This document shows, piece after piece, positions 36,416 through 49,000 of a DNA stretch of 64,000 nucleotides. The translations under genes and the position numbers were made by a program. Numbering within the stretch: position 1 is the stretch's first letter; every line of letters starts with the position of its first letter. The DNA lies in assembly GCA_035041965.1 (NCBI GenBank), contig JAPYMA010000140.1, forward strand, positions 1 through 64,000, in the 5' to 3' direction. Under the pieces are notes generated by a model that was not told where the DNA came from, made no database searches, and saw nothing but the letters and a program-made list of their open reading frames with translations. This stretch comes from Anisakis pegreffii (lineage: Eukaryota; Nematoda; Chromadorea; Rhabditida; Anisakidae).

Positions 36416-37490
36416 TTGCGTGTCTACGACATTTTTGAAACGACTTTGTAACATGGATTATGAAACGAATTAACGGCTGAAATTACATACGTTCCATTTG
36501 CACAGAGCAACGATCGCTTTTGACAGAAGTTTGAAAATACTGGAAATTTGAAAATTCAGATGGATATTCGTTTGCGGATTGAACTGAATCTGTAACGAAG
36601 CATGAAATTAGTATTGCGATACACCTGAAATTATGCAAATATTTAGATAAGCATCAACTGCAATTCATTAAGACCGACGACCGTATACACTGTTCTCTCA
36701 CATAATTCATCAGCGTCATTCATTCGGTTTTTGCGTTGTACTTTTTTTGCGATACAGCTTCTACCTTCCACAGTTTTCTTCATAAGTGGGAAACTGACTA
36801 TATGGGAGGATTGGAGGATACGAAAGAGAGATTCAGAGGGCTGGAAAATTTATATTAATTAAACATTTCATGTTTTCATGACTGTCCGATAATGTTTCGT
36901 TTTTTTCGCATGGAAGTGATTTTTTAAATATCAATGGTGAATTTCTGATATATTCCTAGCTAACTTCCTAATCACCGGAACAATTTTTTGAACCTTTCGT
37001 CATATGTTGCTGATGAGTGACCATGTGGAATTGCTGAGAGGCGGTCTACAAAATATAAACAAGGTTGTCTGAGGAAAGAGTTCTCACATATTGCTGGATA
37101 GCAAATGACACTTCAAGAGTTGTGATAGCCTGGCTTAGCAAATAGTCGTGAAGAACATAAGCAAGACTCTTTAATGGAACGGATAATCTCTGAGGATGAT
37201 GCTTATGAAAGAGGCCAAAAACCGTCAGTTCCATATAGACAGCGTAGTACGTATCAAATGAACTGGCAAAACAAATGCGATATACTTGAATTGAAGCACC
37301 TCTTTATTCATCCACGACTCAACGATGAAGTTTTTATTGACGGTGGTGAACGATAGGTGAAGTTCGTAAAAATATGCTCAAAAACTGTTAAAAAATCAAA
37401 ATCGAAAAAGAGTCGCCGTTTGAGCACAAGATTCGTTTAATTATTTAAGGACGATACAGAGAAGACAGTTGAAATTGTCAGATAGAACAC

Positions 37491-37514
37491 GAACGAACGA
37501 ACGAACGAACGAAC
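37491..37514 (+). repeat. (GAAC)6 microsatellite
   Basis: Six perfect GAAC units. Confidence 0.95.
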
Positions 37515-38435
37515 AACTAAGATTTAATTTCAAATTTACTTTTCTTCATATTAATTAATGAAAACAAAAATGAACCATCGTCATCGAAGAGTTGCCCACT
37601 TTGTAAATAATGAAGTAGATACTCTTGCTGAACGGTTATCAATCACTGTTATCAATTACTAGCAGCAACAAAATATGTTGGTGAAAGGCACATTGTGCCA
37701 TAGCACCAGTGCCATCTTTTCTTATCATTTCAAGGTACCAAGCATGTTTATTGCAATGCTAAATTGTGAATTGCAATGATAGTGTTATGCTGATCTTAGA
37801 ATGCTTGTCATGATGTCTGACGCAATGATAACGTCATGCAATACAACTGTACACAACAATCATATTGATATCGTTTACGCCTCAAAAATAGTAACATAAT
37901 ATTTCTTTCATTTTGTTTACCTAAACTGTTGAGATTGTGACTTGATAAACCGACAACGCCCTACAATTTCAGACAAATAGAAAACCTTGCCAAATGTTCA
38001 ACTAAGGTGTGATATTGTTGTTAAGGTGTGCAGAATGATGACAACTGCGTAATGAAAGTTTGAGTAGAATGGACGGTATTAGCTGCAATCAACGGCATAA
38101 TGGTACTGTCGCTTAACTTACGACACTTAAATTAACAACACCTAATTGATTAGGCTTAGATTGCTGTAATTTAGCCAATATGGAAAAATTTGGAGAGGAA
38201 TTTAAAATGTGTGGTAGTTTTTATCAAGTGAAGAAGACTTCAAATTTGTCATTGTTGTTGCTACAACACTATGATCACTTTTGGAACATGCAAAGTCTGA
38301 TCGAATATCAAAAAGCACCATATGACAATCATGTGCAGAAACAAACTATGACAATTATGCTCAAAAAGAGTGGATAATCAGTTAAATGGATCTGTAAGAA
38401 TCACTCCTTGACACTACTCCCAATCTATTAGGAGC

Positions 38436-38553
38436 GGTAAAGTATCGATGATGTTTTCTACATGGACGATCTTAGTGCCGTACGGCAATACTACGAACAT
38501 GCATCAAATTCGGATAAAGAATCTCTCTTTTAACTTTTGATCGATACTTTACC
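38436..38553. mobile_element. short inverted-repeat element (MITE-like)
   Basis: GGTAAAGTATCGAT at 38436-38449 is perfectly repeated in inverse at 38540-38553, enclosing 90 bases. No target duplication was recognised. Confidence 0.5.
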
Positions 38554-39337
38554 AGCCAGTCCTACCGATTAAATTTCACCAGGTGTCTAAATGAGAAGTT
38601 TCGTTTGCATTCAAATACGATGGAACGAATTCTTGCGCACCAATACGTTTCTTTAATAGTGCAAAATTCCGTTGACACGACGATGTCCAACAAATTACAA
38701 ACGATTTTTCGGGGTCTGCAAATCGTATCATTTTGTGTTCAAATAATATTATTCTATAACAAATTGTACAAATATAACATTAGAGGTGATGCAGACCGGT
38801 GAAGTGGCCTTACTGGCATGAAAGCCATGAATTGTTGTTACATGAGCGTGAATGGTTGAGAAATGACTTTATATATCTTTTGATATGCTCTCATTTCAGC
38901 ATCCTTTCTTGCTTCGGAAATACCCTCCTTAACTCCAAATAAGCATTTGCAGCATGAAGTTCGCAGATAATGATGAATAAAACTAACAGCAATAAGTTTT
39001 ATTGATTCTAACCGTTTTGAAGAAATCGTTTGCAAGTGATTATTTTAAACAAGCTGTGATTAGGAATTGATGTGGCTCATTCAGTTTCTCCTGTATGACT
39101 CTTTCATAAGTGGCTTCTTGCTGAAATAAGCATTGTTTCGATAAAATTCTATCGTTCAATGCATTTTATCGTTTTGACTTTGCATTGCATTTTCGACATC
39201 TGCTTTTTCAATATACCTGCTGCTTCCAAGCATACAAGTCTGATTATGAGTGCTTATAAATAATTAAATAATGATCGCAACGGTCCATCATAAAAACGTT
39301 CAACAGAATGCTCTCAAAGAATTGGTCTTTTTTAATA

Positions 39338-39541
39338 GATGCATGCGTTGCGGTCAATAAATGATATCTTATTCGGAACATTATTTCCGAATAAGATATC
39401 ATTTATGTTCCGAATAAGATATCATTTATTGACGTTAATGTTCCGAATAAGATATCATTTATTGACGTTAATGTTCCGAATAAGATATCATTTATGCGTT
39501 CCGAATAAGATATCATTTATTGACCAACACAGATGCATGCG
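39338..39541. repeat. fold-back repeat array (TTCCGAATAAGATATCATTT units)
   Basis: Five direct copies begin at 39385, 39408, 39441, 39474 and 39499, with one inverted copy at 39357-39378. Spacing is 23-33 bases; two units carry TGACGTTAAT spacers. The whole block is bounded by GATGCATGCGT at both ends (39338 and 39531), so the array can fold back on itself. Confidence 0.85.
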
Positions 39542-39543
39542 TC

Positions 39544-39570
39544 AAAAATCAATCTATCAGATTGATTTTT
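39544..39570. repeat. perfect hairpin, 12-bp arms
   Basis: AAAAATCAATCT (39544-39555) and its complement (39559-39570) around ATC, directly after the fold-back array. Confidence 0.7.
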
Positions 39571-40093
39571 GCATATTGTACAAAGACGTTGCAAGTACAT
39601 TGCAAATGGTTTATTCAATGTAATTTTTTTATTGCTATTTAGATGAGCATTTTTCGTTCGCTTCGCATTGTTTAGGACAGGCATCGTTAGGGAACGGCTG
39701 GTTAGGATGAGTCGTTGATTTTTGAAGCGGGTTAGACGAAAAAAATCGAAAAATGTGATATTCTATGAGAAAACGTTATTCCCTCAGTTTTAGCCATTTA
39801 TCTGAATATGAGATGGGTCTATAATCAACGTGGTTCTTCGCCAGTTCAAGACTGCGCAGGAAGTCAGTAGATCAGTGACGTTTTCGAAAATTTTGAAAAT
39901 GTCACTAAAGGAGGCATTTCGAAAATTGTGAGCAACTTCAGAATAAACTCCAGAATGCGCATCGATCGATCTAATCATTCAGATCGGGTGAAAATAATTG
40001 TTATTTCAGTGATACTTTAAGGTGTTCACATCATCTTGTCGGGTACAACAACTTCACGAACTCATCATGTTTTCAGATTTCAGATGTGGCACA

Positions 40094-42394
40094 ATGTCAG
40101 AATTGCTTGGTGAATTACCCGCATCAAAGCGACCAGATATTTCGAAGCCCAGATGGCCTCAGAATACCTACCAGGGCCGCCTACAACATTATTGGGCCAC
40201 CGCAAATCCAATGAATCTCTTTCATTCAACATCTGAAATTGAACTGGCTCAAAAGACAGTACTTGATTACAGGTAGATGTCGAGTCAATCGAGTAAACTG
40301 CCAATTTCTGTGGCGACAATTAGTCCTGAAGCAGCGGCATGTTTTTGAAACGGTCAGGAATCATGAAAGTATTTCAGGAAGGGCGTCATCGATGATCAGA
40401 TGACTGTTGACGAATTGTGGCGAAGGAAGAACCTTTACGATTCAGCATATCACGCAAGAACCGGTGAGAAGATGCTACTGATCGGACGGATGAGCGCTCA
40501 GTGCCCATGCAATATGATTATCACTGGTGGTCTTCTTACATCATATCAGTGAGTCTTAATTTGAATATGAAACGATTCAGATGATTGTACTGAACTTAAT
40601 GATAACGAGTGATACGAATTCATCACTTTATCACAATCATTAATGAATTTTCGATTAACCTTATTCAATTCTATCCATTCTGCAGGCTAACTAGAAACGA
40701 ATGGTTTAAATTAACTATTATCATAGTCTGAAATGTTCATTTTGTGTAATTCTGCAAGCTTACCTCAAGTTCATAATCATAATTATCATTATGGCATATC
40801 ATTTACAGGCATTTACCTGGTCTGATCTTTTGGCATTGGATCAATCAGTCATTTAATTCCATCGTGAATTGGACAAATCGCGCGGGCGACAATGAAGTCT
40901 CAAAAAAAGGTTTATTAACAGCTTACGTGTGCGCTACGGGTGGAGCCGTAACAGCCGCGTTGGGTTTGAACGCAATCGTTAAGGTTTCGAAGTTACAGAT
41001 GCAAATTCCAATAGATTCATTTGCTTGCAATGCAGAACGAATAGTATATTCCATGCATGAGATTGTCGCCCCTTTGAGTTGTTAACATCAGAATAGGAGA
41101 CGGCCGCAATTTCATGACGATTTAAAATCATAAAGACCAAAAATCTAGTGGAAATGAAACTGAAATCTTTGATATGCGATGAAATTGCGAGTGCTAATTA
41201 AGTTGAGACGTTTCAGAATCTGCACCCACTAATTCAACGTTTCGTACCGTTCATCGCAATTGCAGTGGCAAATGCCATCAATATACCGCTGATGAGAAAC
41301 GTGTACGTTATCTTATGTCCGATTATGATCTCGTTTTTATGGAATGCTCATTGAGACTGAGTATCCACGAGGGAATTGTTTGGTCATAAGTTGAAGCCGT
41401 TTTGTACGTTTCAAAGCATGCACCATTGCAACAGAAATTCTCAGCTTTGATCTCGCATTCAAGCAAAATTGCCGTTTTGCTTATGATTAATGAAATTGTT
41501 CCGTTCAACATAGCAATCTCAACTTCTCCATGTACACTGCATATTGTTGTTCTTTCTCTCAGCGAATTGCGAGACGGTATTGATGTGTCAGATAAAGAAG
41601 GTAACAAGCTGGGTAGTAGTCGAGTTGTCGTACGGCGAGCAATATCGCAGGTAGTGATCAGTCGAATTGGTATAGCTACTCCACATATGTGTGAGTTTTG
41701 ATGACATTCCACGTGATAAAAACAATTCCTTCATTCTGTTTTCGATGAAGCAAGCAAGAATTTCATTTCAGCCATTAAAAACTTCACTAGTGATGATGCA
41801 GTTTTAGTTTCACGTTTGGTTGTTTGCAATTTTATTCAGTGGAAACTTCACCGTGATAACGTAATCTTTGTTTTTTCGTTTCCTCTCAGTTGCTTTACTG
41901 AAATTACTAAACTTTCAGTAATCACTCCTGCAATCGCTCATCACATGATGAAGAAACAATGGTACCGAGTGAGTGTTCATACGTTTCGTTTCGTTCTTAG
42001 AATAAGAACGCACGTCCGTCTGTATTTCTAGTGATTGTACCACAATTAGAGCAACTAACTACTACTAGGGTTGAGGAAGGAGCGGAATCAACATTTGATG
42101 TTACTTTGATGCAATCTTCAGACTTCATAGATGACAAGTTCGAGTATTTACGGGATAACTAACGCGGCGACTCAGTTAACAATGAGTTCATTGATATCAA
42201 CTTTACAGAGCAGTCGTTATGCGAACGTTATTATGCAAACGGTTCTTTCCGGAATAATTTTAACAGTGTCGACACCAATGTGTTGTGCACTTTTTCCGCA
42301 ATGGAGTTGCATTGAAGTGAGCAAGTTGGAGAAGGATCTTCAGGATAGGATTGGCAAGAAACACACACTTGTTTACTACAATAAAGGACTTTAA
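40094..42394 (+). CDS. sideroflexin, mitochondrial amino-acid transporter (complete, 324 aa)
   Basis: Seven exons: 40094-40272, 40378-40548, 40809-40983, 41217-41302, 41563-41690, 41919-41968, 42209-42394. All phases agree (975 nt). Sideroflexins are inner-mitochondrial-membrane carriers; the animal SFXN1/3 type imports serine for one-carbon metabolism. Family hallmarks in order: [18 protein letters not shown] near the N-terminus; [17 protein letters not shown] with [26 protein letters not shown]; the helix [39 protein letters not shown]; the [11 protein letters not shown] segment; PMCCALFPQ; and the ending LVYYNKGL. Length equals the usual 320-330 aa. TTTTCAG and ATTTCAG acceptors lie 17 and 10 bases before the ATG, consistent with trans-splicing. 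The first, out-of-frame ATG (40084) would make a nine-codon uORF. No missing key segment. Confidence 0.97.
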
Positions 42395-42736
42395 TTCGCC
42401 AAGACTCATGATTCATACGAAGAATTGTTTACTTCCTATGTTTATCCTTTTTATCTCCTATGAACATTTTCACATCATCATTTGGACTATGGTGTATTTG
42501 TTATTCAAATATATTGTTGACAAAAGCCTGGTGTAGATTTCACATTCATTCTTAACGGTGTTGGGCCATGCTTACTTACGACTGTTATGTTGTGAGCCAA
42601 AATGACTTCACTATTCTGAGCAGTGTTCCTTCCCCTCAAACACCAACTCTGTTAGAAAGAATCGACCGCAGACCGTTGTGAATGACATTCCAGAAAATCA
42701 CTGTTGTAAAATGCCGTTCAGCAGAGTAGCCTCCAG

Positions 42737-43992
42737 GAGTGTTGTGCGGGGAGTGCAAAATGGGTCAGGGACGGAACGGGGAGTTTCGGGGAGAAAACTC
42801 AATCTTCCCCGTCTCCATCCCCGAAACTTCCCGAAAACGTGACTTTGGAACTAGAGTCAGCAGGACCTTTAAAACATGATTTTTTGATGGGAAAGGATTT
42901 AAATTCAGGATTTAAAAAAATTAAATTCAAGACCTTCAGGATAGAAAAGCGATAACTGCAAAGGCGCAATGCAATTTTATTTACACTATTTTATTCAATC
43001 ACATGAGAGAATAGAGTTTTTGAAAATAGCAAAATTTTATTTTAAAAAATGGCAAAACTAGCAAAAAATTGCATACCAAACACAGTTTTTAGAGTTTAGC
43101 AAAAAATAGCAACAAATACAGTTTTTGAAAGAAGTAGCAAAATTTATTATGACAAAAGCAAAAGAGAATGCGCACTCTACTGCTACAGTTTTCTACTACA
43201 CTCACCTATGCCGACATATTACATGTCACTGTGCAGCTCTCGAAATATTCTGAATCGTGGGAAGGAATTAACACACGGATTCATGAACTCAAAATTTCGC
43301 TGAATTTTATTGCTCTTGATTCTCATCAGAAAATGTGATTATCTCCATTAGTCTACATAGAAATGCATCCAGATGAGCGTGACATAAACTAATGAAGAGC
43401 AGAATAATCAGTTGAATATTCAATGAAATGCTACGCAAAAGTTCATCAAGCTGTTGTTGATCATGCCATTCGTCTGACTTGTATCAATTTCCTAGACTTC
43501 TCATCGATGATAGGTGGTAAAGAACGAGGATGACTGTATATGAATGAGCTGGGAATGATTAAGACTTGCTTCAAGATGGACGCACTATCAAAACTAATAC
43601 AAATTGGCCTGCTTTATCAACTCCGCTGATCCAGTGAATTTTCAAAACTTAAATCCCGGAGTCGGGATCAGAATTGGAATCCCGGGATCTCCTGTACATC
43701 CTTGCTGAGACAGAATGGTAGTAGGACCTTAAACGGCAACATGCGAAATTCGAATTCAGCTTTTTCGGGGAGTTTCGGGGAGACTCCCCGAAATTTCGGA
43801 GAGTCTCCCCGATATTCCGGGAAGAGCCGACAGTTCTGAAGAAGTCGGGAACGGGGACGGGGAGAGTTTCTGAAAATGGCCGCCGCTGGAAAATGGTCGG
43901 GGACGGGGACAATCCCCGAAAATGGCCGTCGCTCAAAAACGGTCGGAGACGGAGACGGGAACCCCGAATTCGAGGACTCCTGCACAACACTA
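42737..43992. mobile_element. hAT-like non-autonomous DNA transposon (1.26 kb)
   Basis: Terminal inverted repeats AGTGTTGTGCGGGGAGT (left) and complement of AGTGTTGTGCAGGAGTC (right). The bases GCCTCCAG are duplicated exactly on both sides (42729-42736 and 43993-44000), an 8-bp target duplication as made by hAT transposases. The element has GC-rich subterminal stretches with repeated CGGGGA motifs and an AT-rich core, but no transposase frame. The core 43287-43620 recurs at 62373-62695. The clear target duplication suggests fairly recent insertion. Confidence 0.75.
43287..43620 (+). repeat. dispersed repeat, copy 1 (core of the 43 kb transposon)
   Basis: Roughly 80% identical over 330 bases to 62373-62695, same orientation, including the shared block GAGCAGAATAATCAGTTGAA. 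Confidence 0.8.
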
Positions 43993-44000
43993 GCCTCCAG

Positions 44001-46040
44001 CAGATCGCAGGCAAACATGATTTTATCGTGGTAGGTAGTTAGTGTGGGATGTGTTTCGTCACGTTTTTGACGCATTTAACCGAGATATCCACATGGAATA
44101 CATTCGAAATTTATCTTCGTACCGATAAAATTGGATGCCTAACTTGTGACTCACTGCCCGATGAATCTAACAAAGTGAGTGATGAGTGAGCTGCTCAGAT
44201 TAATATCCGTTTTATTCAGAAACATTCCCATGAAACTGAACAATACGCTAAATGTAGATACGAAGTAACACGTGAAATGAGCATGTAAGGTGTGCAAGAA
44301 AAGCACATCAGCAAGTTAATCTCTAGTGTGTTGCGAAGATTTGTTGAAAGATTATCTAATATCAATACATTAACCGCTATTGCCTGAATGATATTTTTTC
44401 AGATGTTTGCAGGACTAGTACTTGAAGATCATCTCAATAAGGCATTTACCCCTAAACACACTAGGCATTAACTTCAATCTTCTGAAAGGCCTTAATGATC
44501 AATTTTATCTATTTATCAATGTTGTGCTGGGAATCTTACGGATGATTAAAATAAGAATTGTGGGTGAATGACAGAACAAGTGATGGAAAACATCTCAGGA
44601 CGTTTGTTCGTAACTGATTTGTTGTGATCAATTAGAAGAAGTGAGAGTAACAAAATTACGAGTGCTTGTCGCCTAATGTCGTGCAGGAATAACGGTAACG
44701 CATTCTTCTTCGAATGCACTCCATTTCTGCACCTAAAACAGCAAACGTTCGTGTATTTTTGTCCTACACATCACCACAAAGACCACCGACCGCGTTGAAC
44801 ATGCATGCCATCCTTGCGCACCATACCGCTTTACCGTAGTAGGACACATTTGCTAAATATCTTAATGGCAGTTAGAATCGAGTGGAGAATTGTCATTCCT
44901 GCATCCTTTCTCACTTCGGAAATACTCTCCTTGACTTTAACATCAAGCTTGTAGGTGATGAGAAACTTTGTCAGGTAACAAATTCATTCAGATTTGCCTT
45001 TTTAGAGTCCTTTCTTCGACCTCCAATCTGCCGGCATACATGCGAACCTGCCTCATCATGAAGCAATTTTTTTTACCACGAAAATGTGCTTTCATTATCT
45101 GCACCGACTGCGCATTATTATCGAATGTTATCAATAACACTGAACAATCCGGAAATGAATTATGGGGAAATTGTGCCATGAAAATAAGTTTGGTCGCGCG
45201 ATTCTTTTGAGCACTTCTGCGCTTTATTACGGGGAGTGCAACAATCGTGTTCTACATTCAAATTTTTCAGAAACACGTAACTGTCAGAAACAAGTAGATG
45301 AGATGGATGCCATTTGATGTTGAGTTCATTCGTTTTCCTCTTTTAGTTCCATGAGAATTTGGTGAAAGAATTCTATGAAAACAGATATTTTGTGGCATTC
45401 GTTCAGTTGAAATTTCATCAACTGAATCTGAATTAAAGATTCGTTAGAGAAACAGATCACCACAGAAAGACAAGAAATATAAACAAATAAATAATTAACA
45501 AACAATCACACGCACGCAATATATCAACAATCAAAACACTCGATTTGGTGACTTATCGATATCAAAAAATGCACATCGACAATTCAATCAAAGAAGATAA
45601 ATGAAACGAAAAAAAAAAACAAAAAATTATCACAGTATGAGAGAAATAAACAACCAAAAGATGGTAAAGACAGAATGCTGACTGAGTAAACGGTGCAATT
45701 CATAATTCAAAACTGAGACTGAAAACTCGAAATTCAAGGAACCATTAACCGAGAGTATTTCTAGAAACGACCTTAAGAACATCCAGTGCACATGTTTTAA
45801 ACACAATGAATGTTTTAAGCAAACAATTACTCCCTTCAAAACAACCAAAAAGGAAACGTGTTTCATCACGGCCAATAAAAAGAAAGAGAAGTATGGAAGG
45901 AATAACGTAATAATCCTTTTACCAAACCTGAAAAATAGTTTGAAGTTCATTTCGTATTCGAAGACAGAACGGAGGATATACATATTCAAAGATTACTATC
46001 CACATTAACACTATTCAAAGTGGATCAGAACATGATGAAT
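44001..46040. other. intergenic / 3' flank of SRPRA
   Basis: No supported gene. The minus-strand frame at 45630-45989 (119 codons, Phe/Leu/Val-rich) lies in T-rich DNA just downstream of the SRP-receptor stop and is probably 3' UTR. A fragment at 44900-44937 resembles 38899-38938. Confidence 0.4.
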
Positions 46041-46052
46041 CATTAAAAAGTA

Positions 46053-49000
46053 TCATTTGAGCAGTGAATGAACAACAGCATTGGCGTTCAAGTTCTTCAA
46101 ATCGTTGTACGTCTGTCCAGTTCCAACGAACACTATCGGCTGACCGGTTATATAAGTCATCGAAATCGCGGCGCCGACCTGCAGTTTAACAACATCAAAT
46201 TGAGGCAAATATCATGAAGATGGAAATAATTCAAACTCTCCATTGTCTGCGGATTGTTCAACTACAATACATCAAATGTATGACGCGTTTTGACAAAACT
46301 ACGGTTTTGAACCTTCCCTTTGCGTGGCTCATCTTTTAGAGATTTAAGCCAATGGCAAAGAAAACACCTTTGAATGTGAATATTGCTACTTGGCCCTCTT
46401 TTCAGAATCCTTAACCTCTAACAAATGAACATGAACCAGACTAGTGCCTCGAGAATCTCGAAGCACCAAAAAGCGACCGGTATACAAACCTTGTCATCGA
46501 TGGTATCAAATTTGGTGAGAACAATGCCATCAATGAGACGAGCATCTGCACCCAATGCCGCATGATCAGCGAGCGCTTGATTGAACTTAACCAACTGATC
46601 AACCGCATCATTGCCGACCAATGCCTCACCAACAAATAGAACCAAATCCGGCTCATTTATATGGATCAACTGCAATCCTACTATTACGCGCGAACTGACG
46701 ACTATCCAAAAGAATTCAAAATGATGATGCCCAATTTGGTCACTTGCTAATATTCACAAAAAAACTGTACACTGTCACAACCACGGCATCCAATTGTAAA
46801 TAACTCACAAATAGCAAAAATACCTACTCAGTCAGCTCATAAAGTAAACATTATTTTCATAATAACGCAGATAATGATAGAACAAAAGCAATGATAATAA
46901 CAGCAATAATAACGGTTGCATTGATCTGATAGAAAGACGATGACATCGCAACTAAAAATGTGGAGGAGCGCATTAATATTAACCTTTGCGAGTGATCTCA
47001 TCAGTGGTTCGTTGTCCTGCATTCTACCAGCTGTATCCACCAATACAACGTCAATACTACGTTCAACTGCTGAAAAACAATCAGTTTATCAGAAAAAAAT
47101 CCTTGCTTGAATACATACACATACATAAGCACAAACGGAGGTTTTTTTGACTCCTGAATACTCAGCTGCAAATCCTCATCACCGTTCTCACAAGTATTTA
47201 TTAGAACAACTGAATATTCTGATCAAAATCACCATATATTCCAGAAATACCATTAATTCCTTAATTTGCATTCAGCCGAATGAATGACGGCATTGGACAC
47301 TCTACCAAGAGGAGTATTCATAATTTAACACTAATTATATTCATTCAGCACACGAGCACGAGATACTCGATGGATAGGTCAGGTTAATGAACTGAGAACG
47401 GAAACGAGTGAAGTTGGAACGATCAAAAGAGAACGGAAATAGCAGAAAAGGAACCAACCGATCGCAATTGCTGCTGCAGCCAGTCCAGCTGGATCTTTGC
47501 CATAGCCTTGCTCATACAGTTGCACACTGTTCGGATGGAGTGAATTCAAATGTTTCGTGTGCGTCCGCAATTGCTCTACAGCACCTGCACGGAACGTGTC
47601 GCCAGCGGCGATGAGAACACGATAGCCTAAATAAATTCTCAATCAATTGAAACGAATTTCTGATGCTTATCAACTGAACAGTGAATGTTTATTGATAGGC
47701 TTAAATGCCCCACGACGAACACACAAACAACAAACACAAAAGAATCACTCATTTAAAATTGACATAGCAATACATAACAATGTGATAACGTATTATTAAT
47801 TACGGATTTTCGAACACTATTATAGATATCAAAAGCGTTATGACAATCGAATTTTTCACTGTCATAAGGCCGCTTCAACTGCACAATAGGGTTTTTGGCA
47901 ACTTTGTGAGCAAAATTTCCACACAAATACGACTACATTACTTCTTAAAATCTTTGTTCTAATCAGATTTTAATTCATCTTTCGAATGAGTGAGTACTTT
48001 CTTCGAATTCTTTTGGTAGTAGAGGAACTTGAGGGAATGCATGAACATTTCACAGGTTTCTTTTGCGTATCGCCCTCATACAGGTATCAATAACGTAAGG
48101 CTCAGGAAAGCTGACCAACCATTTTCATTCAACCAAAATGTAATTTTGGCTAAATTTGTTGACTTCCCCACCCCATTGACACCACAAAACACGATCACAT
48201 AGGGACGATGTTCCCGCTTCGCTTCGAGTACATCACGAAGGATATCAACTCGACGTTTTGGTGTTAGCAACTGAAAAACTCATTAAAAATCAAATGGATC
48301 AATTTCTGGATCAATCGAACATTATAAAATATCATTCAACGATACACTTCAAGAACACCACCACTCATCACAGTGGAATGAGTCATGAAAATGAGAAGAC
48401 AACTGAGCCAATGAAAACAACCAAACAATCGTTAATGGACGGACACTAGCAACACTATCAAACGACAACTGATCAAATAAAGCAGAGAAAAAAAAGCACG
48501 AAAATACGTCTCCGAAACGTTTCGAAGCGAAACAAAATCTCGGTTAGCTAACATCAACGCCAAATGTCGAAGCAATGGCGGAAATTTCTGAGGTCATTCT
48601 CAATTCGTTCCGTTCAGAAAAAAAAAAACAACTGCTCGTTCCAATAACGTCAGAACAATTTCATAAGGCAAACATTGAAAAAGAACTACACAAACAACAA
48701 CAGCTCACCTGTACAAGAGACTCACGAAACGCTTCTCGCACAATACTCGCCACACGACTGAACGAACCGACCACCTTACCTTCGAGCTTCACCCCTACCG
48801 ACTCGCAAAGCTTATCAGCCGGCTCTGCGGCTACGTTCTTTCCTGCAACCATCGAACGAATGAAACACAGAACGATTATACACAATCAATTATTAAATCG
48901 GCGATTATATTACAGCTCATTATTAGTATTCATCTTCTCACTATTAACGGAAATCACTTCGTCACCACTTCTTTGCAGAAGCAAAAAAATTCCTCATGTC

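Larger units (their letters stand above)
36430..40070. other. gene-poor, repeat-bearing stretch
   Basis: Contains a (GAAC)n microsatellite, an inverted-repeat element at 38436-38553, a fold-back array at 39338-39541 and a hairpin at 39544-39570. Around 37046-37356 both strands carry protein-like frames and neither could be tied to a gene. Confidence 0.35.

Noticed and set aside
39339..39623. 94-codon frame with repeated FRIRYHLLTLM
   Set aside because: Direct translation of the fold-back minisatellite units.
41323..41712. 129-codon minus-strand frame
   Set aside because: Antisense to sideroflexin exon 5 and flanking introns.
43649..44075. 121- and 135-codon Pro/Arg-rich minus-strand frames
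   Set aside because: They read the GC-rich CGGGGA-type subterminal repeats of the hAT-like element.
45630..45989. 119-codon hydrophobic minus-strand frame
   Set aside because: T-rich DNA just downstream of the SRPR alpha stop; Phe/Leu/Val/Ser composition expected from a 3' UTR.
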